From Cyanophora paradoxa (lineage: Eukaryota; Glaucocystophyceae; Cyanophorales; Cyanophoraceae), in the NCBI GenBank assembly GCA_004431415.1, contig QPMI01000482.1:470169-534168 (forward strand): a stretch of DNA of 64,000 bases, given 5' to 3'. Under the pieces are notes generated by a model, which saw only the letters and a list, made by a program, of their open reading frames with translations, had not been told where the DNA came from and searched no databases. This document shows positions 23,001 to 36,951 of this stretch, one piece after another. Both the position numbers and the translations under genes were made by a program. Every line of letters begins with the position of its first letter. The stretch's first letter is position 1.

Positions 23001-24499
23001 GAGGCCTCCTGCGCGGCGATCATGCGCCGCGCGAGCTCCAGCGGCGTCTCGAAGACGGGGAGGGGGTCCCCCGCCCGCCGCCGCCGGCGCCGGCGCCGGC
23101 GCCGGCGCCCTCGAGGTCGGGGGCCCGCGAGCGCAGCGCGGGGTCCGCGCCGGCCTCCAGCAGCGCCTCCACCGCCTCCCCCGCCCCAGATACACCGCCC
23201 TGCGGGACGCGCGCCGCCCCGGCCCCGCCTGGCTCGGTCCGGGGTGCCGGCTCGAGAGCGGGCGGGCGCGCGGGCGGGGGCGCACAGGCCGAGGGGCCGG
23301 AGGAAGGGCGGCCCGGGGAGCTCCGTGTTGACGGCCCTGGCGCGGCAGGGCCGCAGGAAGAGCCCGCCGTCCCACACGTCCCTCCTCTGCGGGCGGCGCT
23401 GCCGTCAGAGGGCGGGCCGGACGGAGGCGGGGGGACGGCGCCTGCCTCGGCCTCGGGCTCGGCGTTGAGGCGGCCGTCCTTCAGAACGCGCCTGCCGCCG
23501 CGGTGCCTCAGCGCGGGCGGCCCCGGAGCGAGGCGGCGAGGGGCGGGGCGGACTCCCTGTAGGCGCGGAGCTGGGTCTCGTCGACGCCGCCCTCGGGGTC
23601 GCAGAAGCCGAGGCTCCGCAGCACGTCCGCCCGCGTCCCCTCCGCCACCGCCCGCTGGTACGGCAGCAGTTCCCCCAGCCCCGCCACCGGCGGCTGCCCC
23701 CCGGGGCCGTGCGTCAGCGGCGGGCGGGCGGGCGGGCGCGGCGGAGGGCGGGGCGCACGCAGCGGGCGAGCCGGTCGCCGGCGGGAATGCGCCCCTTCCA
23801 CTTGGCCTTGGGCCCCGGGGCGCCCGCCAGCGCCGCCTCCGCCCGCCGCAGCGCCGCCAGCGCCTGCCGTGCGAGCTCCAGCACGCTCTCGTCGGCCCGC
23901 GCGCCATTAAACTGCCGCCCCGCCGGTCGGTCGGTCAGCGGGGCGGCGCGGGGCGGGGGGCGGGCTCGCCAGGAGGAGGCGGGCGGCGAGCGGGTCGGCC
24001 CTGGAGGCGGCGAGGTGGAGCGCCGTCCTCCCGGTCCTGTCCGCCGCGGCGAGGTCCGCCGGCGAGCAGCCTCGCAACAGAGCGCGCAGGGCGTGGCGGG
24101 CGGGGTCGTGGGGCCGGGCGGCGACGGCGTGGTGCAGGGCGGTGCGGCCCTCGGCGTCGGGCAGGCCCCGCGAGGCGCCCCGCTCCAGCAGCGCCCGCAC
24201 CGCCCCCGCCTTCCCGCACGACGCCGCCGCCCGCACCGCCGCCCCCGTGCCCCCGCAGTCCGCGTCCGCCCCCGCCTCCAGCTTCGCGCTGCGCGCCGGC
24301 CGCGCGGTTAGCGTCGCGGCGGCGGTAGGGTCCGGAGGCGGCGCGGACTGGCGCGCCAGACGTCTTCGATTGCTCCCGTGCGGCAGGCCTTGACGAGCTC
24401 ACTCTCGAGGTCCGCGCCCCCGAGCGCGGCGGCCGGCGGCGGCGCGGCGCCCCCGATCCAGCCCGCGTGGTTCCCCAGCGCAACGAGCGCCATTTCCAT
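20008..24499 (-). CDS. Ankyrin-repeat and SET-domain protein (spliced)
   Basis: Reading leftward, ATG at 24499 opens MEMALVALGNHAGW. Ankyrin repeats follow at about 24340-23960 (AVRALLERGAS, DAEGRTALHHAV, DRTGRTALHLAAS) and again near 23200 (AVEALLEAGADPALRS). A helical segment VLELARQALAALRRAE lies near 23870 and a SUMO-interaction-like VEVVEIGEDGEEE near 22920. The SET region starts around 21330 (RIRDTLDPAYDPLQASFG), then GEVIGLYAGVL, RGLLALINDPR near 20720, EPVEVLHDRWPLIVC near 20420, FLATRDIEEGEQV near 20310 and YGEEYW near 20220; the tail ends at TAG 20008. SET proteins methylate lysines, chiefly on histones, using S-adenosylmethionine. The canonical NHS asparagine is represented by LIND. 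Exact exon borders were not resolved through the Pro/Arg-rich middle. The neighbour at 25375-28918 is a paralogue without ankyrin repeats. Confidence 0.72.
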
Positions 24500-25374
24500 C
24501 AGTCCGTTCGACCTGCACGAACGCGTCGCGCCGCCTCGAGTGAAATCGATCGGCCGGGATGGGTTCGAGCTGACCCAAACGCAGATCCTCGAGTCCACGG
24601 GTCCCTTCAGCTCGAGGCAAGGGCCGGCAGTGTCACCGCATAGGAACTAGTGCTCTGAGCAGAACCCAGTCAGACCCGTCAGCGCGATCCCCCCGGAGCA
24701 CGCAGGCGATTCCTGGCTAACGTCGCTTAGCGTCACCCGGTCAAGACAACAGGCGACGGCTGGGTTGATGTTCTTAAAAAGCTATCCTTCTCAAAGTGTC
24801 GTTTGCGGGCGCGCACGCACCGGTACCGCGGAAGTGGCGACGGCCGCCTCCGGCCGCGAGAACTCCGTGTGCAACGAGCTCCTCGAGCGCTGCTCGTCTA
24901 CGCGCGCATTCTCTGGGTCACTCAGCTGTGTCAACCCGACGACTCGGCGACGAGCTGTTGGAATTCGTATACCCCACACATGTCAGCGCGTGGGCTGCGC
25001 GTCGCTGCGCGTGACTGCTGCGCATTTCGGCGCGCGCGGTGCCATACTTACTGTTGCCGTGCCCATGCATATGACGGCGGCACGACGGCTCAGTGGCTAG
25101 CGCTAGCGCTGCCCGGCGCCCGGATCCCGGACGTATACGTACCGGTACCGTCGACGTCCGACGGTCGACGTCAAACGTTAACACTTTCTCATGATCATCG
25201 GAATATCGAAATATCGATCGCTCGCCTCGGAGCCTTTCGACACTTTTCTTCGAGCCTCGGAGCGCTAGCAAGCTTAAGATCGAGAATTCAATCTGATTAT
25301 TCATGTTCAAAAAATCAAAGAAGGGCGCCGGCGTGCAGACTACGCGGATTCCGGAGATGTAGAGGCTACGGAGG
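24500..25374. other. Intergenic spacer between the SET paralogues
   Basis: Lies upstream of the ankyrin-SET gene and downstream of the second SET gene, both leftward. No exon was supported. It is compositionally mixed, with palindromic words around 25110-25210 (GGTACCG, GTCGACGTC) and a more AT-rich stretch at 25190-25320. Confidence 0.45.
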
Positions 25375-28300
25375 CTACGAAGGCGCCCCTGAAGACTGCG
25401 CGATGATCGCCCGGTTCATCTCATCCTTCAGGATCCACGCCGCCTCCTTCTTGTGGGCCCGATACAGGAGCCGAAGCGTGCTCCCGACGAGCTGGGGCAG
25501 AAGCGTCAGCGCTGCAGGGGCGGCTAAAGAGCTCGGAGGAGTGCCAGCGGCGCACCTGGACGGAGTTTTCCTCCCAGTACTCCTCTCCGTAGTCCACCAG
25601 GAGCTGCCGCAAGGTCGCAACGGAGGCTCAAGGTTTCGGGAGGGCGTCTAACGGGTCGGACCTGCTCGCCAGGCGCGATGTCCCGGCTTGCAATGTACCT
25701 TCCGAAAGCGAAAGAGGGAGGGACGGGGTGAGGGGGGTGCGCTGTTGAGGGGCACTGGGCGCACAGGACCATGGGGCACTGGTCGTAGAGGACCTCGAGG
25801 GCCTCGGCGTTCGGCTCCCTGCAGGCGCATTTCAGGAGAGGCGAGGGCAGGGCGGGCACTCCTCAGCGCCCAGCGCACCGCTTGTTCTGCCCGGTGCAGC
25901 CCCTGTGGCGCGGAGGCAGCCCATCAGGGGGCGGGGGGGGATGAGGGGGCAGGGGGTACCGGTAATCGTTCACGAGGGCGAGGAGCCCGCGCTTCTCGAA
26001 GGAGTCTATGTACAGTCCGGCCTTGACCTTTGGCTGAGCGGCGGCCGCGCCCCGCTTCGAGCTCTCCGGCTTGCCGTTCGAGATGACGATGCTCATGCCG
26101 TACCTGCAGGGGAGTGAGGGGCGCGGCGGGGCGAGGGCGCGGGGCGGGCCCAGGGCCCCCCAAGCAGCTCACCTCGCCCGCCTGTGCTTCCTCAGCACCT
26201 CCTCTTCATCATCCTCCAACAGCCGTTCCAGCCCGTCGAGCCTGCCGCCCGCCCCTGGCCTCAGGAAGCGAACTGTACGCGAGCCGGGCACCGGGCGCGG
26301 CCCCGCCGCACCGGAGTACTCCCCAGTAGGCCCCAAGCACTTCACCCTTCCGGATGCCCACGCCGCCCCGCTCCGCCGGCCTGGCGAAGAGGCCGAAGCT
26401 CGCCTGGAGGGGGTCGTAGGCCGGGTCCAGCGTGTCCCGGATGCGCCCGATCTGAGGCGAGGGCCGTCGAGTGAGCCGTCGCGGGGCGCCGCAGGGACAG
26501 GCTCGGGGGGGCACCAGGATCTGGGCGTGCTCCACAAAACCCCGCCGCTTGAACGCCCTGTGCGGCGCTCAGGCGCCGGCCGGCGAGCTCGGGCGTGCGG
26601 GGCGCTCACTCGAGGGCCTCCTCGAGGGACGCGCGCGAGTCGTGGCCGATGTCCCGCAGGAACTGCCCCGCCCCCCAGGCCCCGTCAGGCGCGAGCCGGC
26701 ACGGGAGCAGTTGCGGTGGCCCCTCGCACCTGGGCACTTCGTTTGGGGAACCAGAACTTGCCGCGCTGCGGGCCACTGCCGGAGTGGGCCAGAGCGGCCA
26801 CCTGCCTCTTCACCTCCTCATCGACTGCCGGGCCGGCCGTCGGCAGCTGCGGCATAGCGCGAAAACGTCAGGCCCGCTATCCTCTTCGAGGCGGCGTTCG
26901 ACGCGATGACAAGCAGGCACACCTTCGGGTTTCTCGGGTCGACCTTCAGCTGCTTCACTGCGACCTGCGTGACTTTGCAGCCCAGGCCCCGCGCCGCCGC
27001 CGCCTCGACCGCGTCCCAACCGCACGACTCGAACGGCGTGCCGGCGGCGTCGCCCTGGGACCAGCCGAGAATTTCGGGGTCAACGAGGAACCGCCTCGCC
27101 AGCGCCTGGTGCCAGGCAGCGGGCTGCTCCTGCCCTTGCGGAGGCGTGGAGGAGGAGAAGGAGGCGGCGGTGGCGGGGGCGGAGACGGGGCCCGAGCCGC
27201 CGGCCCTAAGCGCCGCTGCCACGCACTTGGAGGCGAGCGGCCGGAACGCTTGCGAGGCGGCCTCGCCCTCCGAAGGGAGTCTCCCGATCTTTGTTGCGAG
27301 CATCGAGGGCGGACGAGGCGGGTCGTGCAACGCGCAGGAGCCCTGCTGCCGCGCCGACGACGACTTGATGGGGCCGTGACGCGTCGGGCCCGGCGCCGGC
27401 CCCGAAGACGAGGAGCCCGCCGAGGAGCTCGGCGAAACCGCCCGCTGCTGCGGCTTCTTGTGCCGCTTCGTTTCGCAGTAGTTGACCTCCCTCGTCGCTG
27501 CTGTCCGCTTCGGGCGCGCCGGCGGCGCTGCCGGGCCCCCGGCGGCGCCGCCAGCTGCAGACGGCGACCGGCCCGGCGGCGGCGGCGCCCCCGCCTGGCG
27601 AGGCAGCTTCGCTGGCTTCCCCGCGTCGCTTGCCGGCTCCCGGCGGGGCGCCGAGGGCCGGGGCGCCGCCGGAGCCGGGCCGCCGGCTTCGTCGTCACTG
27701 TCATCGAGGACGATGATATCCGGTGGCGCCCGCTGCTGCTGCTGCGGCGGCGGCGGCGGCACCGCCGCCGGCTCCTCCTCCTCCTCCTCCTCCTCCTCCT
27801 CCTCCTGCTCCTCCTGCTCCTCCTCGCTGCTGTCCGGGTGTAGTTCCACGGGCGATGTGGTGGCCTCGTCTTCGACCTCCACGCGGCGACTTCCCCGCCC
27901 GCCCCCAGCGGCCTGCGGCGCCGGAGCCGCCTCCGCCCCTCCCTCCTCCTCCCCGTCCTCGAGGTCAACGGCGCGGCGCCTCGCCTTGGACGCTGGCGCG
28001 CCCTGTGGCGGCGTGAGAGGCGGGCGCGCGGCGCGGCGGCGCGGGGCGGGCGGGGCGGCGAACCGCGCGGGGCGGCGGGCCCTCCGGGGCAGCCGGCTCC
28101 GGCACGGGCGGCTGCTGGAAGGCGTCCTCTGCGGGCCGCAGGGAGCCCCGCTGGGCCCCGGGGCTCGCCGCGCCCGGGGAGGGCGCCCCGCCTGCCGAGC
28201 TGCTGGCACACGAGGGCCCCGGAGCTGGCGAGGGAGGGGGGAAGAAGACAGCGCTCAGACGGGAGGGCCCTGCAGCCGGCGCCACGGGGGCCGCCGGGTG

Positions 28301-28918
28301 CGAGGGGGCGGAAGACCTAGAGACGGCGCCCAACGAGGTTTGGACAGAATGGGACCGGCTGGCCGCGGTGGGTGCTCGATCGGGCGGGGCCGGCGCGGCG
28401 TGCGTCTGCGCGAGGGAGGCCGGCGGCGGGAAGGGAGCAGCGGCCGCGCCGGAAGAGCTGGGGCGGGAGTGCTCTCCGCTCGCGCGTGAAGCGGCGGCGG
28501 CAGGCGGGCCGGACTTCGACGGGGGCGGGGCTGCTGCTGCTCGAGGCGACGGCTGGAGAGGCGCCGCCGCCTGCGACGGCGCGGGACGGGGGACGCGTGA
28601 AGGCGCGGTAGAGGCGGCGGGCGCAACGGCGGCCGACGTCGCGGCGGGCGCGCATGCCGCCGGCTGTGGCGGGGCGGCTGCGGCGGCGCATGCATATGGC
28701 GGTTGGGCTGCAACGGCGAACGCGCGCGCCGCCGGCTGCGGGGGGGCGGCGGATCCGGAGGCGGCGCCTGGCGGTTGGGACGCGGGCCCCGAGACGGCGG
28801 AAGGGGAGGCGCTTGTGGCTCGGGGCTTCGCGGTGGGCCCGGCCGGGCCTTTTCCGTCGTCATCGTCGTCGATTCCAGTGAGGTCGATATTGTCGATCAC
28901 ATTGCTTGGTCCCGCCAT
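25375..28918 (-). CDS. SET-domain protein with SUMO-interaction-like motifs (spliced)
   Basis: ATG 28918 opens MAGPSNVIDNIDLTGIDDDD, a good SUMO-interacting motif (hydrophobic core plus acidic run). A long Ala/Pro-rich low-complexity region follows, then a Glu tract encoded by a CTC repeat near 27780, a second motif (DIIVLDDSDDE, near 27710), and REVNYCETKRHKKP near 27480. A pre-SET segment shared with the paralogue contains LGCKVTQVAVKQLKV near 26970 and FLRDIGHDSRASLEEALE. The SET core has RIRDTLDPAYDPLQASFG, then GEVLGAYWGVL near 26330, RGLLALVNDYRYP near 25970, PNAEALEVLYDQCPMVLC near 25800, RYIASRDIAPGEQ near 25680 and DYGEEYWEEN near 25590. The protein ends RAIIAQSSGAPS, stop at 25375. 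Predicted protein lysine methyltransferase; target unknown. It is a tandem duplicate of the ankyrin-SET gene. Exon borders in the low-complexity part are unresolved. Confidence 0.75.
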
Positions 28919-29481
28919 CCGAGCGTTCGCGCCACGCGCTGAGGCGCATGCAGAGGGCCCAGCTGCCCCGAAGAAGGAGATCAACCTGCGCAGTATCAGG
29001 TCCGCTCAGCGAATCTACGGAATGCCCTCGCCCGCGCACGCACGGAGTCAGCGGTGCCGCGGCGCCATGCCCTCGGAACAGCCGTTCGGCGCGAAGCGAT
29101 AGCCTGCACAGAACGTGAGACGAGGCGAGCCCACACCGCTTTTACAGGCGCTCGCAGTCCCGGGAGGTAGAGGCAGATGTGCAGGAGACAAGCGAATGCG
29201 ACTCGGGAGTCGGGAGGTTGACGGGAACGCCTAGCGGGTGCTTCCGCTCTCGTGAGCGCTTGGGGGACGGTGCCGCGCTCGAGGAAACGCTTTGTTATCG
29301 GAGTTGGGGACGCGGGGCGCACGTTCAGCTCGGGTCAGGCAGGTCGACAGCGCGAGAGCGGCCAGACCGGGAGACGGGCCACCAACTCGCGATCTCCGTG
29401 GGCTGCACAGGGCGGGCCGAGCAGCGATCGCTCCTCGCCTCCGTCGTTGTACCCCTTTTCCTTTCGGCGAATCCGCGCGAA
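28919..29481. promoter_or_regulatory. Divergent intergenic region between SET gene and TFIIIC-subunit gene
   Basis: The SET gene starts leftward at 28918 and the TFIIIC-like gene rightward at 29482, leaving about 560 bp that must hold both promoters. No coding exon was supported. No core promoter element could be named. Confidence 0.4.
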
Positions 29482-32400
29482 ATGGGTGCGCGTGGTCTGT
29501 CTGGGCATTTGTCGAAGCTGAGCAACGCGCAGAGCCCACATCGTCTTCCGGGCGGCGCTCCCGGCCCTCGCTGAAGAAGCAGCTCGCAAGCGAGGAAAAC
29601 GAACCTGACGAGGAAGAACTGGAGGAGGTCCGATCGCGATTGCACATATCCAGCGGTTCCGAGAGCCCTTGCTGATCGTTCGGGCCGCAGGCCAGGCGAA
29701 GCAAGAGTTCGGCGGGACCATCGAGGCGTCGACGAAAATCGGCGGAGGACGAGGATGCCGAAGCTAGAGGCGACAGGTAGCTTGGAATGGCTCTGTGGAT
29801 GCGCCCGCCGGCTCACATTCAAACTTCGACCGCGCTTCCAGCGATGGCGAGCTCAGCGATGGCGGCGACCCTGAGGATGACGGCAAGAAGAAGGGCAAAA
29901 GGGCGAGCGGCGCGAAGCGTGGCGGAGGCTCTGGGCGCGGCAGGGGACGCGGTGGCGGCGGCAGGGGCGGCGCGAGGAAGCGGGATGCCGCTGAGCCGGG
30001 CCCTCCGCCCGATGCGATACAGCCGGAGGAGAGCGTCGCCGCAGGGGAGCTTGCCCTCCCATCGGTGCCCGAGCCGTCTGCGCCGGTGCCCGTGGCGGCG
30101 GGCGCGGTCGCGAAGAAGAAGAAGTCAGACCGCGAGTCGGTCATGACGGACGAGAAGCAGCAGCAGCACGTCGAGAGGCTACTTTCGTGCGCCCTGCGCG
30201 CAGCTGCGCGCGCACGAGCGCTCAGATCCGGCCCGCGCGCGCAGGCGGGAAGTCGACCGCATCCGGGAATGGCTCAAGCGGCAAACGGAGACGCCGCAAG
30301 AAGACCTCCTCCCGCGCGCCCACGACGCGATGGTCTTCGCGACGTTCCCCGACGGGTGCGCCGGGGCCCCGCTGCGCCGGCGCCGCGCCGGGATCGAGGG
30401 GCGGGCGGGCAGGAGCCAGGCGGAGGAGCACATCCGGTCGCTGTGGATGGAGGGCCACCTCTTCGCCATCATGAACGACGTGGACAACGAGGTCCTAGGC
30501 GACCACACACCCCTCAAGCGCGTCGGCTTCGGCGGCGCCCTCGTCCGCCCGCCCTCGCCCGCCCCGCCCCGTCCCCGCGCGCCCGCCCACGCCGCCCCCG
30601 CAGACGCTCTTCGACGACGGCATCCTCTTCGACTCCCCGGCTAACCGCGAGCGGAAAGCCGAGGTCGGCACTCAGCGCACCCGTCCCCCGCCAGTCGCCG
30701 CGACTCAAAAGCGGCACCCAGGTCGTGCTGGGGGCGGGCGGCCCCGTGTGGGCGATGGACTGGTGCCCCATGCCCCCGCCGGTGCAGGACAAGGAGGGCA
30801 TGCAGGACCAGTACCTGGCCGTGGGGGTGCACAAGCCGGACGAGGCGCTGCACAAGATCGGGACGGCGTACGCGGACCGGACGGCGATCCAGGTGTGGCG
30901 GATCGGCGCGCCGAGCCAGGAGGGCCAGCAGGAGGTGATGGGCATCATGGAGCTCCTCATCCTCCACGACTTCGGCTGCGCCTGGTCCCTCCGCTGGTGC
31001 CCTGCGCCCATGCGCGCCTGCGTCGTCGGCGGGCCCGTGCGCCCTCCTGCTCCCCCCCTCCCCCCGCCCGCGGCCTCACCGAGGGGAGCGGCGGCAGCAA
31101 AACCTGGTGACGAGGCTGGGCGTCCTCGCCGGCACCTTCGGGGACGGCACCCTCCGCCTCCTCGCCGTCCCCAGCCCCTACTGCGCCGCCATCAACGCCC
31201 CCCGTGCGCTCGGCCTCCTCGCCAGACCCACTCCCCGCCCCCGCGCCCCTTTCTCTTTCCGTTTCGGGGTTGCTGCGCGAGCTCTCTGGCCAGGGCCTTC
31301 CCGTCCCCTGGGTCGGCGCCGAAGAATGGCTCGCAGACGAAGTGCGCTAGGGTGTGGCGTGGCGCGCTGCGCCGGCCGCAACATGCCGCCGCCGCAAGGG
31401 CCCCGCCCGAGAACGGGGTACCTACGGCGCGCGGTGGCCGCGCGCGGCCGCTGCTGTCTGCCCTAGCGTGAGTGTGGAGACTCCTCTGTGCGCATCCTAG
31501 AAAGGCGCCAGGGCTACAACTCACTCAACATTCCACGTCTCTCCCATCTCTCTCCCCCCTCTGCCTCCCTTGGCCGCCGGCCTGCGCTCGCCGGCGCTCT
31601 GACGGGCCGGCGCAGCGTCGGCACGGACGGCGTCAGGGTGCACGGCGCTGCACCTGCGGCCGCTGGCGACGCTGACCGTGCCGAACACGCTCGTCTGGTC
31701 CTGCGACTGGTGCCCGACGAGCCCCGACCTGCTCGCCGGCGGCTGCACGGACGGCTCGGTCGCGCTCTGGCGGGTGACGGACGGCGGGGAGCGGCCGAGC
31801 CCGCTCTGGCACGTGCGGGGGCACGCGGCGCCCGTGCGCTCGGTCTGCTGGTGCCCGGGCAGCGACTTCCTCTTCGCGACGGGCGGCCACGACGGCCGCG
31901 TCATGGCGCGCCCTTGCCCCGCGCCCCCCTTCCCTTCGCGGCCCCGCCGACCGCCCCGCGCCCAGGTCTGGGACCGGAGGGACGCTTTCGAGCCGCTGTT
32001 CAGGCACCACGTCGGCCGCGGTGAGCCCGCCCCGCCGCCCCGCCCCGCGCGCCGCCCGAGGGCGCCCGCGCCGACGCCGGGGGCGCAGGCTGGGTGGTGG
32101 ACATGTCATGGCCCCACTACTCCCCCGGCGTCGTCCTCGCCATGGACGACACGCTGGTGCGCCCGTACCCCCCTTTCCTGGTCGATCGACCCTGCACCCC
32201 CGGGCGCCAACCGCTCGCGCCCCCGCAGATTCGCCACCTGGACTTCCGGGACTGCGCGGCGCACGTCGCGCCGTACCACAGCGGGAACCTGTGGGTGCTT
32301 CCCGCGCCCGGCCCGCCGCCCGCCCCCCTCGCCCCGCCCTGCCCCCGCCGCGTGCCTCGAGCTCGGGGGTCGGCGCAGAGCGTCTCGGGGAGCCACGTGA

Positions 32401-33012
32401 CGCAGCGGTTCGCGTCGGGCGGGGCGGATGGGCGCATCGTCGTGTGGTCGCTGCCGGCCTTCGAGCTGAAGCTGAAGCACCTGGCGGAGCGGCCGGTGCT
32501 GCGGGAGGCGGCGCGCGTGCGCTGGCTCCAGGAGGAGCGCCTCATGATCTTCTCGGCGCGCCCCGGCGAGCCCCGCGTCCACGTCAGCCAGCTCTCCAAG
32601 GACGAGGCCACCGGCGGCGAGGCGCGCCTGCACCCCCGCCCGCCCCCAATGCTCGGCCCTTGCCGGCGAGTGACGCGGGGGCGGGCGGGCAGGGCTCGAG
32701 CGGGGGCAAGACGGAGCACGACCTCTCCATCTCCGTCCACGCCCAGCGCCGGTGCGCGGCTCCCGCCCCCGCACACGAACCCTCCCTCGCCGCCCTCGCC
32801 GCCCCGCGCGGGGCGCCCGGTCGCCGAGGCCCCTGGGGCGCAGGGTGATGTCCGTGGTGAACGCCTCGTCCGAGGGCCAGCCGCTCTCCCTCAAGGAGTT
32901 CCCGCCCCTCGAGGGCGCCGTCGACCGCGTCTGCTTCAACCGCAACCCCAACGGCGCCCGCTGGCTCGCCGTCGGCCTCGCCTGCGGCTACGTCCGCTGC
33001 CTCTGGATCTAG
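29482..33012 (+). CDS. WD40 protein of the TFIIIC110/GTF3C2 type
   Basis: The start is a 4-nt coding exon (29482-29485, ATGG) spliced to 29533-29627, giving MEPTSSSGRR; then 29691-29776 and 29842 onward, all in phase. N-terminal part: acidic (NEPDEEELEE) and basic segments, then an RG-rich AT-hook-like stretch (RGRGRGGGGRGGARKR). The C-terminal half is a beta-propeller. Recognisable blades include GPVWAMDWCPM (near 30750), IQVWRIGAPS, WSLRWCPAPM, LGVLAGTFGDGTLRLLAV (near 31120), VWSCDWCPTSPDLLAGG (near 31690), VRSVCWCPGSDFLFATGGHD, WVVDMSWPHYSPG (near 32090), FASGGADGRIVVWSLP (near 32410) and a last blade ending GYVRCLWI, stop 33010-33012. Repeated W-C-P motifs and the GTFGDGTLRL blade fit GTF3C2/Tfc6-like subunits, which help TFIIIC recruit Pol III to tRNA promoters. 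That family assignment is a judgement from pattern. Most other exon borders use GTGCG donors. Confidence 0.75.
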
Positions 33013-33324
33013 CTACCCGTCCCTCCCTCGCCCCGCCCCGCCCTTTCCCTTGCCCCTCCGTCCCCTGCTTCGCCCCGTCCTTGCGCGCGTTTCAATTTGC
33101 CTCTCCATCAATACTGTGTTGCCCTTACGTACTCGCATACAAAAATCCTGAATTTCGACCCTATCTCCCAAACTCAGCCCCTCGCGTACCCCGTGGAGCT
33201 GGGGCCAGTTAGCAACGAGGCGCTGAAGTTGATCGGGGAACAAGAGCTATACGACTCCGCTACACGGTTAACGTTCGAATTCGAACGCACTGCCATCTTC
33301 GGCCTAGGCCGCTCGGCGACGAGC
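33013..33324. promoter_or_regulatory. Short spacer upstream of the P450 gene
   Basis: About 310 bp between the TFIIIC-like stop and the P450 ATG, in the same orientation. It starts with a C/T-rich block (33013-33110) and becomes mixed. It presumably holds one 3' UTR and the P450 promoter; no element was identified. Confidence 0.4.
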
Positions 33325-36258
<2,934 letters not shown>

Positions 36259-36763
36259 ACTTCGCCTTCAGTGCCCCGGCTGGCGGCTATAATTAGGGGC
36301 CGGGCGGCTGGCCCGGGCTGGGTCCGATCCTGGTTTTTTGGCGCCAGATACCCCTCTCCCTGCGGCGCTGGCTGACTCAGCTGCAGTGAGGTCCGGCTCA
36401 CCAGGCTGACACTAGCCTAGTAGAGCCATACAATTTCCTTCGTACAGGTGAGTTAAAATCCTCACAAATTAAAGGCAATCGAGTGAGACCGGTACCCTCG
36501 ACTATCCACTGAGTTCACATGGACTTTCTGCCACGGGGCCCAGCTCTTCTCGCGATCGATCTAGAATACGTGCACGTGTCGGAATCATGAATTTAACTCG
36601 GAATGCATATGCATGTGCATGTGCATGTGGCCCATGGCCTTCACTAAGGCAGCATGCGCAAGCTTCTAAGGCTTCAAATTCACTGAGTCACGATTCACGT
36701 GCGCATGCACGGACTCTCTCTCCGGGATGTTAATTCACGGCTATAATTAAATTCCCTTAAATC
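36259..36763. other. P450 3' flank, no gene seen
   Basis: AT-richer DNA after the P450 stop. Contains a short GCATATGCATGT-type repeat (36603-36627). No exon or RNA gene was supported up to the target-site duplication of the SINE. Confidence 0.45.
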
Positions 36764-36770
36764 GACGTGC

Positions 36771-36944
36771 CCGCGCTTTAGCGCAGTGGTACAAGGTCGT
36801 GCTACGACCTCCCGGATTTCCGGGTTCGGTTCCTACTGTTTCCGCTTCGTTGTACTTCGAATCCCCGTGATTCCTGATACCGTGACTTGTATCCTCGTTG
36901 TGTACTACGAGTGGGTACGCCCGCCGTAGATCTTAAAAAAAAAA
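36771..36944 (+). mobile_element. tRNA-derived SINE with 7-bp target-site duplication
   Basis: A 174-bp element. It begins with a tRNA-like head: box A TAGCGCAGTGG at 36779-36789 and box B GGTTCGGTTCC at 36823-36833, 34 nt apart as in tRNA genes. The stem AGGTC/GACCT between them encloses GTGCTAC, an anticodon-like loop reading GCT. The T arm does not pair properly and no acceptor stem closes, so it is not a functional tRNA. A tRNA-unrelated body follows, ending in a run of ten A (36935-36944). Perfect direct repeats GACGTGC flank it at 36764-36770 and 36945-36951. Internal Pol III promoter, A tail and duplication together define a SINE; it would be mobilised by a LINE elsewhere. Confidence 0.8.
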
Positions 36945-36951
36945 GACGTGC

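Noticed and set aside
21401-23377. Very long Arg/Pro/Ala/Gly-rich frames on both strands across the ankyrin-SET gene
   Set aside because: They overlap each other on opposite strands, have no domain content and run across introns; they are chance frames in GC-rich DNA.
36771-36850. Functional tRNA-Ser(GCT) gene
   Set aside because: The anticodon-like loop and boxes A and B are present, but the T stem does not pair and there is no acceptor stem or long variable arm. Treated as the head of a SINE.
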